Source: Sycobia sp. Sy_11 (lineage: Eukaryota; Arthropoda; Insecta; Hymenoptera; Epichrysomallidae). From it: 64,000 nt of DNA. The notes beneath the pieces were generated by a model, which saw only the letters and a program-made list of their open reading frames with translations, made no database searches and was not told the DNA's origin. Positions within the stretch are counted from its first letter, which is position 1, and each line of letters starts with the position of its first letter. Below, piece by piece: positions 22,845 through 31,983 of the stretch. The translations under genes were made by a program, and so were the position numbers. The DNA lies in the NCBI GenBank assembly GCA_018907035.1, contig JACCIC010000135.1, positions 1,171,001 through 1,235,000 of the forward strand. Reading direction: 5' to 3'.

Positions 22845-23540
22845 TGTGACGAGCCATAAGCTCTCACATATTTATTAATTAATAATAATAATTTGTGAAA
22901 TATAAATAATAATAATTCTTAAACAATTTATAATAATAAATTGCGTAAAGTAATGGAATTATATATTATATTATAATACAATATATAATTCCTATAAAGT
23001 CATCGACCGCGCGAGAAGAATGGCGCTGAAAAGCAAAAAGATTAGAGAGAGAAACAAAAACCGGGCGCGCTCGAAGACGCTCGAATAAACGTTTTTTCTC
23101 TACGGGACGGCGTGAACTCCGCGGGCAGTAGACGGTGCGGCGAGCGCGGCGCGGTAAGGGGCAAGCACCACGTGCTTCGTGATGTGGACCGGTGAGAGGG
23201 GAACAGTCGTGGAGTGGGAGCTCTCTCTCTCTCGCTCTCTTTCGCTCTCTCTCAAAACTTAAATAGCAACGAACTGGATGTAAAATTCAGTGTACCGGTG
23301 GCCTCGAAATCGGCTAATCGAGGGGGAACCTGTCGTCAGCGCGATAGCGGACGGCACGTTCTCATACACTCGGCGCGAGATTCGGAAACGCGACGCAAAC
23401 ATCTAATAAATTTAGATATCTCGCTTAATTTAAATATTTCGTAAAGCCATGCGGGGATAAATATTTAAAAAATATAATTTATATTAGATTTTATATGATT
23501 ATAATTAAAAATTAAAATTGTATTACAGCGGATCGTGACA
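22845..23540 (+). mobile_element. Gypsy-type LTR, about 696 bp
   Basis: It starts TGTGACGAGCC after a polypurine tract and probably ends GGATCGTGACA at 23540. It contains GC-rich segments and (CT)n. A leader-like motif shared with the young gypsy-like element follows directly. An alternative right end is CCCCGTCACA at 24975, which pairs perfectly with TGTGACG; in that case the copia relic lies inside. The exact boundaries are open. Confidence 0.6.
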
Positions 23541-23590
23541 GTGGGTTGAACGGTCAGGTGCCGACGTGGATTGAACCAGAGCACGAAGTA
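23541..23590 (+). other. Leader motif shared with the young gypsy-like element
   Basis: GGGTTGAACG, CAGGTGC and AGCACGAAGTA occur here in the same order and spacing as at 30597-30645. About 34 of 48 positions agree, and all but one of the differences are transitions. Confidence 0.65.
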
Positions 23591-23609
23591 GCTCACACGG
23601 GGAATGAAA

Positions 23610-24930
23610 TGTTACCAACTATATAATAGAAAATTACACTTATGACTTAATCGAAAGTCCCAAAGATAATAAAGATTTGAAGGTAAGATAGATATACTCG
23701 AAAAATGCAAATGGAATTTATAAAGCTAGAGTTATAGTACTAGGTTATCAACAAACCGAAATTATCGATGATTTATATTCACCTGCTGCAAAAACAGAAA
23801 CTTTAAAAATATTGTTGTCATTTAGCAATCATAATGTATGTACACCAAACTGATGTTGAGACAGAATTTCTGAAAGGAAATATCATTTCAGAAGTCTATG
23901 TTGAATAGCCAGAAGGCTATAATGATGAATCAAGTAGAATGTGGAAATTGAAAAAGGCTTTGTATGGATTGCGAGAGAGCCCAAGGACTTGGAATGATTG
24001 TTTAGACAAATATTTACAAGATTTGGGTTTTAAATGTAATGAAAATGAATACTATCTATACTACATGAATAATGATAATCCTTAGTATATTTAGTTTTTG
24101 TAGATGATCTCATATTTTATTGCAAAAACTAAATCATTTTAATAAATTATTGTCTAATAAATTCAAAATGAAAGATTTAGGCGACAAAAATAACTATTTA
24201 TGTATAAATATAGAATATTAAAACAACAAAAATATTATGATTCTTGATTAAACAATTGGCTCATAAATATAATATTCGAAATACTCGCTTATATGATACT
24301 CCTATGGAGCAAAACCTTAACTGTGAACATCAATCAACATCGAATAATATATAATTTAGAAACCTAATAGGTACTCTTTTAGGTACCTAATAGGTACTCT
24401 TTTATAGCTATATAAGCCTTTTTATAGGCTTGGGTAAGCTCAAAAAAAAAAAAGGTACTTTTTTATATATAAGTTCTGCAACAGGACGAGACATAAGGTT
24501 TAGTGTAAATTACATGAGTAGATTTCAAAATTGTTATAATTCTACGCACTATAATTACGCTTTAAGAATCTTAAAGTACTTGTATAAAACAAAAAATTTA
24601 AAACTGACGATTATGAAAAATGTTCGAGCGAAATCACTAGATTGCTTTGTTGATGGAGATTGGGCCGGTGACATCATTGATCGTAAATCAACAACTGGTT
24701 ATTTTATTAAAATGTGCGACAATGTAGTATTTTGAAAATCGAAAAAGCAGGGTAGTGTAACTAAATCATCTACAGCAGCATAATATGTTGCATTCTCTGA
24801 TTGTGTAAGCGAATTAAAATGGATCCGTGATGTTTTAAGAGATTTAAAAATTAATGTACACAATTCCATTAAAATATATGCGGATAACTCAGGTGCCATA
24901 AACATTGCAAAGTATGGTGATTAGCATAAG
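23610..24930 (+). pseudogene. Ty1/copia pol relic (reverse transcriptase and RNase H)
   Basis: Frames on the plus strand carry copia hallmarks in order: EFLKGNI, EGYNDESSRMWKLKKALYGL near 23900-23970, RESPRTWN, a VDDLIFYC polymerase motif near 24100, and the RNase H region with YMSRFQNC, DGDWAGD, DRKSTTGYF, SELKWIRDVL and YADNSGAINIAK up to about 24915. Several stops and shifts break the frame. gag, protease and integrase are missing. Confidence 0.85.
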
Positions 24931-24939
24931 GACGTGGGA

Positions 24940-24972
24940 TAGTAACAGCAAGAGGCGCTTGCGATCCCCGTC

Positions 24973-24975
<3 letters not shown>
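24940..24975 (+). other. Possible LTR 3' end
   Basis: The sequence ends GCGATCCCCGTCACA and then enters a (TA)n tract. CGTCACA is the exact inverse of the TGTGACG start at 22845, so it may be the far end of the same LTR element. Confidence 0.35.

Positions 24976-25024
<49 letters not shown>
24976..25024. repeat. (TA)n microsatellite
   Basis: Pure TA run of about 49 bp. Confidence 0.95.
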
Positions 25025-25028
<4 letters not shown>

Positions 25029-25785
25029 TGTAATACGACCAATTTTATTTATTGGCTTATGGTAACACTGCGAATATGTAACTCCGCCACCGTAATAGTA
25101 GATCTCTACTCTCTCGATTGAGACCGTGGTGACCCTTGTACGATCATTTCTTCGCCAGATGTTTAATGTTTTGTAACAACACGCGAGTAGTGCATTTTAC
25201 GAAAACGAACAGTGCACACCAAATGAACATCGCTCAAGATTGTCTCGAACAGGTTGAAACTGATCCTACTCTTCTCAATCAAGTTATTACGATTGATGTA
25301 AGTTGGTGTTTTTAATATGACCCCGAAACTAAACGATAAAACCAACAGTAGCTATCCCCTGGAGCGGGATGTCTTGTCGATAATAAAAACTATTATAATT
25401 CGATTTGAAACCTTAAAAAAGTTTTATTTTAATTAAAATGTGAAATATACATGCAAACGTTCACACTAATACTTGCTTATACACATATATGTACATGGAC
25501 GTGATCTGTTTATTGAAATAAATTCAACAGAACAATTTTTCAGTAAGTCACTAGTAAGTCAAAATACCATATTTGATCGTTTCTTTCCTCTGAATACGTC
25601 AACGGCAGAAAACTTGCAGTTTCATAACCGTTCATGACATTTACATAGGATGTATACGAGAATGCATTTCAGTATTGTCATATCTACTTACTGGCAACTT
25701 ACTAGAGGCCTTTCGGAACAGATCTCCGATTTATATATTCCAATAACTGGTCAATAATTTTTTTTGTTTTGACTCGCGACAAAAA
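25025..25785. other. Intergenic DNA
   Basis: No gene could be supported. A segment near 25663-25710 is a diverged copy of one at 12808-12860. Confidence 0.45.
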
Positions 25786-28700
25786 TTTTTTTTTTTAATT
25801 TATTTATTTAATGTCGCATCGAGTGGTTTCATTAGCGACCACATAAGATATTTACATATTATTGTATATATTAAAAACTACATATTTAAGTATTGTTTAC
25901 ACTGTTGATGTACATTTCTTTTGTATACAGTTGGTTCTTAAATTTATTATGTTTCTAGACCTAATTTAATATTGCAGTACTGTTTTTTCTATTGTCGTTT
26001 TTCTTCATTTATATTCATTCTCGGGATTTTCTTCACATATTATCTTTTATATCTGTATTTTTAATGAACTGAAGGACTTTTGCTATTTCTTTTGTGGTGT
26101 TTAAGCAAGATTCTATTGTCGTGGGCAATTTGTATTTATTTCTAAGCTCTTGATAATTTTTGCATTCTATGAGTATATGCTGAACCGTTAGTTTTTGTTC
26201 ACAATTATTACATATTGGAGAGTTGGTTTCTTCCATTATATACTTTAGTATGTCCTATTCTTAATCTAGTAATAATTATTTGTTCTTGTCTGCTTAATTC
26301 CTCAGCTGGATTTTTTCCATATGTGTCATTTCTGATCAATCGTGTTAGGGTTGGTCGTGAATCTCTCCATTCCTTGTTCCAGTCTTCCATTATTTTACTT
26401 GCTAAATGTTTCTGAGCATCTTCATAAGGTATATTGAAATCTTGTTTATAGTGGGATCAGCGTGTACTTCTTTTTGGCGTGTACTTTTACTAGTTGAAGT
26501 GGATTTTGTAAGAAGATAAACTGTATATATTTTTTTCCTGATTAACTTTACAATCATATTTGGAACTTTTAAGATAATTGAGAATCTTGAGTAAGGATTA
26601 GTTATTTCTTGCAAAATGGTTTTCGAGCTGGTAGATATAATATAGTTGCCATATGGTTTATCTTTTAATTTTTCCAGAGCTTTGATCACTGCAATTACGT
26701 TACACATAAATGGTGGCAGGATATTTCAAAGATCGAAAATATATTTTTTTCTGTTGTCATAAAGAGTTATTTTATGCTTATGTTGCTTGTTTGGTCCAAA
26801 TGTGTATATATTGTTACTTTTTTCTTGATAGCCGGTGTCTTCCTCTATTACTTTTTTTAAAACGATTTGTTGAGGCAGAGCTGGATAACTATTGGTGAGG
26901 ATTTGAGGGATTGCTCCTTTAAAATAGTTTAGGAAATCCTTAAGTTTTAAAGCTGTAGGCTTAGGAAGCTTCGGTTTTTTATTGTAATATTTTTCATTTA
27001 TTGTTCCAAATAGAGCGCTGAACGCAGGATTATTTTGAGAAGCTTTGATTTTACAGACATAGTTAAGCATAATTTTCAGTCTTCTATATTTTAGGGGAGG
27101 AAGTCCGCTTTCAGCTAGCATGCTGTTAATAGGACTTGTTCTATAAGGTCCCAGTGCAATTCGGATCGCCGAATGATGGAAAATGATTCAAAGTGTTGGA
27201 GTATTCATTTGAGCTATATAAAATGGATCCGTAGTCAAGTTTTGAAAGCGTAGTTGCTTTGTATGTATTTGTTAGTATTTTTAAATCGACACCCCAGTTT
27301 TTTGCAGACAAGATTTTTAAAATATTTATTATCTTGTTACATTCATTTTTTAATATATTTATATGTTCTTTCCATTTTAATTTTCTGTCAAAGGTCATGC
27401 CTAAGATTTGTAGTTTGGTAACTTGTGATATTGAAATATTGTCAATTCTAAGATTTATTTTCTTTTTATAATCTTGATTTCTTGAAAATATTAGAAATGT
27501 TGTTTTGTTTGGAGAAAATTTGAAATCAGTAGATTTTGTCCAATCAGAAAATTCATTTAGGGTATCTTGCATTATTTGTTCTGTAGTTTGTGTATTCTTA
27601 CCGGCGCAATATATCGTTAAATCATCAGCGAAAAGACAACCTTTAACAGGGGGTGTAATTTTATCTAATATGCTATTTATGGCAACCAGAAAAAGTGATA
27701 CACTTATGACTGAGCCTTGTGGTACTCCATTAGAGATTATCCATTATACTTATCCATCTTTCATTTAAAAGATTTTTCATGAAAATGAAAAGTCTGCCCT
27801 TAATATTCATTTCATGTAGTTTTTCTAATACTCTCTCTCTCTCTCGCCATATCATTTCATATGCTTTTTCGAGGTCTAGGCTAACAGTAATAATATGATG
27901 ATTATTAATAAAGGACTCAGTAATGCATTTTTCCAAGACAACCAAGTGGTCTAATGTAGATCTCTTTTGACGGAATCCACTTTGATATGGGTTAAGTAAT
28001 TTTTTTCCTTCTAATTCTGATTTTAATCTTTTATTTAATATTTTTTCTAATAGTTTACAAAGAGTGCATGTTAGAGATATAGGTCTGTAATTTTTTACTA
28101 TAGACTTATCGCTCCTTGGTTTAGATATAGGGATGATGATAGACTCAGTCCAGATTTTTGGAAAAAGGCCCTTTTTCCATATTTTTTCGAACGATTTCCT
28201 TATAAATTCTATAGCTTTTTGCGGTAGTTTTTTTTAATAATATACTGGGGATTCCATCTGGTCCTGCACATGAGTTTTTACATTGTTTTAGGGTAATATT
28301 GATTTCTTTATACGTTATATCATCATTGTAGTTAGCCTCTATAGCTTTATTTAAGCTGTAATTGCTCTTTTTCTGTTTTGATTTATGTATCCGGAATTCT
28401 TCTTGGTAGTTGTTATCGTCAGAGTTTGCAGCAAATGGAGTTGTTAGGTTTTTATTTTCTCTGCATAAATTTATAATTCTGTTAAACTTTTTTATTTCCG
28501 TTAATCTGTCATATTTTATTATATATTATTGCTAATGGTGTATTTTGATTTAGTTCTGCTGCGTAATCTTGCCAGGATTTGCGTTTATTTTCTAAAAATA
28601 CTTTTTGGCGTATAGCTTTTATTTTGTTATATTCTAATTTATTTGAGAACGTCTTATGTTTTTTATAAATATTGAATGCATGTTTTGTATTCTCTTGCAC

Positions 28701-28954
28701 CATTTTACATTCATTGTTCCACCATGGAACTTGCTTTTTATTGTTTTTAATTTTTATTTTAGGAATGTTTTTATTTGCGCTGTTTTTAATAATTTTTGTG
28801 AATTCGGTTATTATTATTTCGATAGTTTGTTCGTGAATGTTTTCAATTTCTAAATTCTCTATATCATTTTCTATTTTATTTTAATAAACTACCCAATCTG
28901 CTTTTTTAAAATTCCAAGGTAAAAAATCTGATTTAGGATGTACGTTGTGGCTAT
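25786..28954 (-). mobile_element. I-clade-like LINE, 3' part (interrupted)
   Basis: This is the 3' two-thirds of a non-LTR retrotransposon read right to left. It runs from just after the endonuclease domain (KSDFLPWNFKKADW at about 28930) through reverse transcriptase, an RNase H-like region and a C-terminal zinc finger to an A-rich tail at about 25786-25805 preceded by TTAAATAAATAAATT. The 5' part lies at 38761-40440, across the inserted gypsy-like element. An RNase H region plus the Cys-His motif points to the I clade or a relative. Confidence 0.8.
26033..28920 (-). pseudogene. LINE ORF2 pieces: reverse transcriptase, RNase H remains, zinc finger
   Basis: Pieces in order on the minus strand are VPWWNNECKM (about 28700), SLDLEKAYEMIW (reverse transcriptase block A, about 27865), GVPQGSV and FADDLTIYCAG (catalytic FADD, about 27620), FLIFSRN and ILGMTFDRKLKWKEHI (27480-27350), a region at 27121-26726, an RNase H-like segment at 26707-26402, and a C-terminal CNNC-x7-H-x4-C finger at 26200-26140. 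Many stops and shifts occur and the RNase H region seems partly deleted. The protein would copy LINE RNA at a nicked target. This copy is dead. Confidence 0.85.
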
Positions 28955-29548
28955 ACTACTGAAGAAGGTAGTCGTCGCAACTGCCGAAACTCGAACAAGT
29001 AGAGAGAGAACGCGATATCTAGTCTCTCTCTCTCTCTACCACTAAGTTAAGTACAGCGTATGCCGTAGAGGGGATACACTGCGCGCGGCAAGAGAACGCG
29101 CGTTCAATGTATTAGACCGGCGGCCGCTATCCCCTCTAATACATGTCGCACGCACACTATTATACGCTCTCACTGAGCAGCCTGAGCCGCAACCAATGTA
29201 GCGAACGCGCGAATACCAGCATATACAACGGGTGTCCAAAAACGAATGCACCCGCTGTATTTAATTAAATTATCTAAAACAAATAATTTAATGTACACAT
29301 AATGTATAAATATAAGTATATAAATATTTAAGCTTGTGTATATGTGTATTATTATTGTGCGCAGGACACAGGCTGCTAATAATAACGAAATACAAAATAA
29401 TAATTGTTATAATTATTATTGAATATTATAATTATTATTAATTATTATTGTTATTATTATAATTATTGTTATTATTAATATAATTATTATAATTCGGCGC
29501 CTCGTCCGAAATTAAACGAGCGGCGACGGAATTATCCGATTATTTTGC

Positions 29549-29558
29549 TATAAAAAGG
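29549..29558 (+). promoter_or_regulatory. LTR TATA box
   Basis: TATAAAAAGG in a GC-richer context. A start about 30 bases downstream (near the ACAGTTC at 29578-29584) would place the five hairpins inside the R region of the RNA. The same box occurs at 37871-37880 in the 3' LTR. Confidence 0.7.
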
Positions 29559-29684
29559 CCCGCAAAAGGCAAAATCGACAGTTCGCCCGGTGAACCAACT
29601 GCCCCGAAGTTGTTTCACACGAACTCCTCCCGGAGCTAATACCTTTTCCAGAGCTCGATTTAATCCTGACTTTTTTCCTTTCCG

Positions 29685-30032
29685 AAATTATTAACTTGAT
29701 CTCTGTTGCGAGGCGCTCCTCAAAAGACAGACGGTTAATAATTTACCTTTCCGAAGTAAACGTGATCCTGGTTGCGAGGCGCTCCTCAAAAGACCAGCAG
29801 TTTACTTATCCTTACATTTACCAATTTCTCCGAAGTTATTAGCTTGATCTCTGTTGCGAGGCGCTCCTCAAAAGACAGACGGCTAATAACTTTACCTATC
29901 CTTAAGTAAACGTGATCCTGGTTGCGAGGCGCTCCTCAAAAGACCAGCAGTTTACTTATCCAGACCAGAAATTCTCCCCTTAACTCTTGATCCTGGTTGC
30001 GAGGCGCTCCTCAAAAGACCAGCGGAGTTAAG
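29685..30032 (+). ncRNA. Five tandem covarying RNA hairpins in the 5' LTR
   Basis: Units lie at 29685-29744, 29754-29807, 29833-29892, 29903-29958 and 29979-30032. Each has an outer stem, an inner five-pair stem and an apical GAGG-CGCT-CCTC hairpin with AAAAG on its 3' side. Outer stems pair perfectly over 8-11 bp but differ in sequence: AAATTATTAAC/GTTAATAATTT, AAGTAAAC/GTTTACTT (units 2 and 4), AAGTTATTAGC/GCTAATAACTT and CTTAACTC/GAGTTAAG. The inner stem is CTGGT/ACCAG in units 2, 4 and 5 and TCTGT/ACAGA in units 1 and 3. Conserved core plus compensating changes is strong evidence for selected RNA structure. The function (packaging, export, translation or dimerisation) is unknown. Confidence 0.85.
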
Positions 30033-30438
30033 TTTGTTCCTTATTTTTTTACCTTTCAAATCAACCTGTCTCGATTCATTAAATCCCCGCGTGGAAAATA
30101 ACACCGGGTATTCGTGCGGAAACTAGCGCCGAATATTAGAGGCATTGCGGAAAATAGCGCAAAATTTATACAAATAAATATATAGATCTAGCTATAGTTT
30201 ACCTTTATTAATTATTTTTTGTGTTTATATTGATTTGTTTCAGAATCCTGTAGATAGAGGAGCTAATTTATTTTTTCGTAAATAAATTTATATTTTTGTT
30301 ATAAGAAAATTATATACTGTGTTCGTGTAATATTATTTTCCTGAAACCGCCGTCCAATCCTGAAAAACTTCCTCCCCTCTCAAAACTACCCTGGGAAGAT
30401 ACCGCGTAGGCTATCCCGAGGGGGATAGGAACGTTACA

Positions 30439-30456
30439 TGGCGCCCGAACAGGGAC
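30439..30456 (+). promoter_or_regulatory. Primer binding site, tRNA-Lys type
   Basis: The 18 bases TGGCGCCCGAACAGGGAC follow the LTR end without a gap and complement the 3' end of an animal tRNA-Lys of the kind used by lentiviruses. Minus-strand DNA synthesis of the element would start here. Confidence 0.9.
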
Positions 30457-30816
30457 TAGTATAAATCCGAAAAAAAAAAATTTAATTTGAATAAAGTTTA
30501 TTATTTCTGAAATTACTGAATAATTTCTTTAAGCGGAATTTTTTTTAATTGTTTATAAAAAACCGTATTTCGATTTGTGTGAAAAGAGCCTAGTGGCGGG
30601 TTGAGCGACTAGGTGCTAAGGCGGGCTGAGCCGAAGCACGAAGTAATACAAATCGAAATTTATTTAAAAATTTTATCGTTTTGAAAATAGAAAACTAAGA
30701 TAATAGTTTTCTTATAAATAAAATAAAAAGGAATTATTTTTTCCATCTCAGAAAGAATTAAAATATTACACAGTATATTTTTTTTTACAAATATATAAAT
30801 TTCAAATCTTGCTAAA
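30457..30816 (+). other. Leader of the gypsy-like element
   Basis: Untranslated region between primer site and gag. It contains the motif at 30597-30645 shared with 23541-23590. The gag ATG at 30817 follows CTTGCTAAA, an acceptable start context. Confidence 0.7.
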
Positions 30817-31983
30817 ATGGCAAAACCACGCGTAAGCTGGATCTATAAACTAACGAAAGAGCAAATTGAAAGAGAACTCGTTAAAAACAATTTACCAATA
30901 GAAGGTACAAAAGCGTATTTGCGACAAAATTTAATTTCATATGTACGAGCTCACCCGGAGCTCTTTTTCGACAAACCAGAAGACGAAAAAGACTTCAACG
31001 AAGATGTAAATCGAACTCAAGATCTTGAAGAAATTGAGGAAGAATTTCGTCAATTACGTATACAACTATTAAACCAACAAGCAGCTGCATCAACGTCCAG
31101 TCCAGTCGTGGCACACCAAGCTGCGAACACACCTTTTAGCACTCCGCCTGCTACTGTATACGTACAACAACCGTCGGCTGCACAAGAAAACGCCAAAGTG
31201 ATGGACCAAATGAGAAAGTGGAATTGTCACTTTGATGGCAAAAACCTACACTCTTTCCTCGAAAGGATCCATGAGTTGAAAAGAGCATATAATTTATCCG
31301 AACAACAAATTTTGAATGGATTCCCGGAACTATTGCGAGGTGATGCACAATTATGGCATAGAAATTATGCCTCAAATTTTAAAACGTTCTCGGAATTAGA
31401 AGAAGGGTTGAGAAAATTCTACTTGTCACCTAGCGAACGTCGAAATCTTGATCGACAGATCCATAATCGTGTACAAGAACCTAATGAAAACATCCGTGCA
31501 TTCGATAATTCATTAATTACACTAATGAGACGTCGAGGAGGTTTTTCGGAGGAACAGAAAACCGAAACAATGTACTACAATATGCTCGCCGAATATAGAT
31601 TACATATTCGTCGTGATGACGTCAAAACAACGTCAGATATCGTTCAACAAGTAGAAGAGTATCTGGAAATCAAAAAACAGTATGAAAGACAGAAAATTAC
31701 GAAAAATCACACCTCCACACCTGAATATAAAACAAGAAAACCGGAGATCCGAGTAAATAATTTTAACAATAAAATTGCTTCAGTATACGACCGAACTAAG
31801 TGTTGCTGGAAGTGCAAACAAACGGGCCACGATCGTTTTAAGTGCACAAACCAGCAAAAGATCTTTTGTTCATATTGTGGTCGTGATAATGTATACACTC
31901 GTGATTGCAAGTGTCACCCGTCGGGAAACGCCAGGAGGGCCGAGCCCACACCGAACCTAGCTCGGCCCAACAACAACAACTAG
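30817..31983 (+). CDS. gag: Gag polyprotein of gypsy-like element
   Basis: A structural protein of 388 residues that would assemble the virus-like particle and bind element RNA. The N-terminal part (about 10-50: KLTKEQIERELVKNNLPIEG) resembles the SAP-like helix pair seen at the start of many insect gypsy Gags. The middle (about 130-280) is the capsid-like region with ELLRGDAQLW and FYLSPSERRN. Near the C-terminus is one complete zinc knuckle (C330, C333, H338, C343), then a second with Val at the His position (C351, C354, V359, C364). Other gypsy Gags may share that Val, so it need not be damage. The frame is fully open. The last 60 bases carry the -1 frameshift signal into pol. Confidence 0.92.
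   Translation: MAKPRVSWIYKLTKEQIERELVKNNLPIEGTKAYLRQNLISYVRAHPELFFDKPEDEKDFNEDVNRTQDLEEIEEEFRQLRIQLLNQQAAASTSSPVVAHQAANTPFSTPPATVYVQQPSAAQENAKVMDQMRKWNCHFDGKNLHSFLERIHELKRAYNLSEQQILNGFPELLRGDAQLWHRNYASNFKTFSELEEGLRKFYLSPSERRNLDRQIHNRVQEPNENIRAFDNSLITLMRRRGGFSEEQKTETMYYNMLAEYRLHIRRDDVKTTSDIVQQVEEYLEIKKQYERQKITKNHTSTPEYKTRKPEIRVNNFNNKIASVYDRTKCCWKCKQTGHDRFKCTNQQKIFCSYCGRDNVYTRDCKCHPSGNARRAEPTPNLARPNNNN

Larger units (their letters stand above)
28955..30438 (+). mobile_element. 5' LTR of young gypsy-like element, 5'-truncated (1484 bp)
   Basis: It matches 37277-38760 with one substitution (G at 30191, A at 38513). The 3' LTR extends 259 bp further left, to a TG at 37018 that follows a polypurine tract, so this copy has lost the start of its U3. 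It ends GTTACA directly before the primer binding site. It contains a strong TATA box at 29549, five tandem hairpins at 29685-30032 and AATAAA signals near 30170 and 30280. Confidence 0.9.

Noticed and set aside
29042..29251. 69-codon minus-strand frame present in both LTRs (also 37364-37573)
   Set aside because: It is identical because the LTRs are identical, it runs against the element's transcription, and it has no recognisable protein features.
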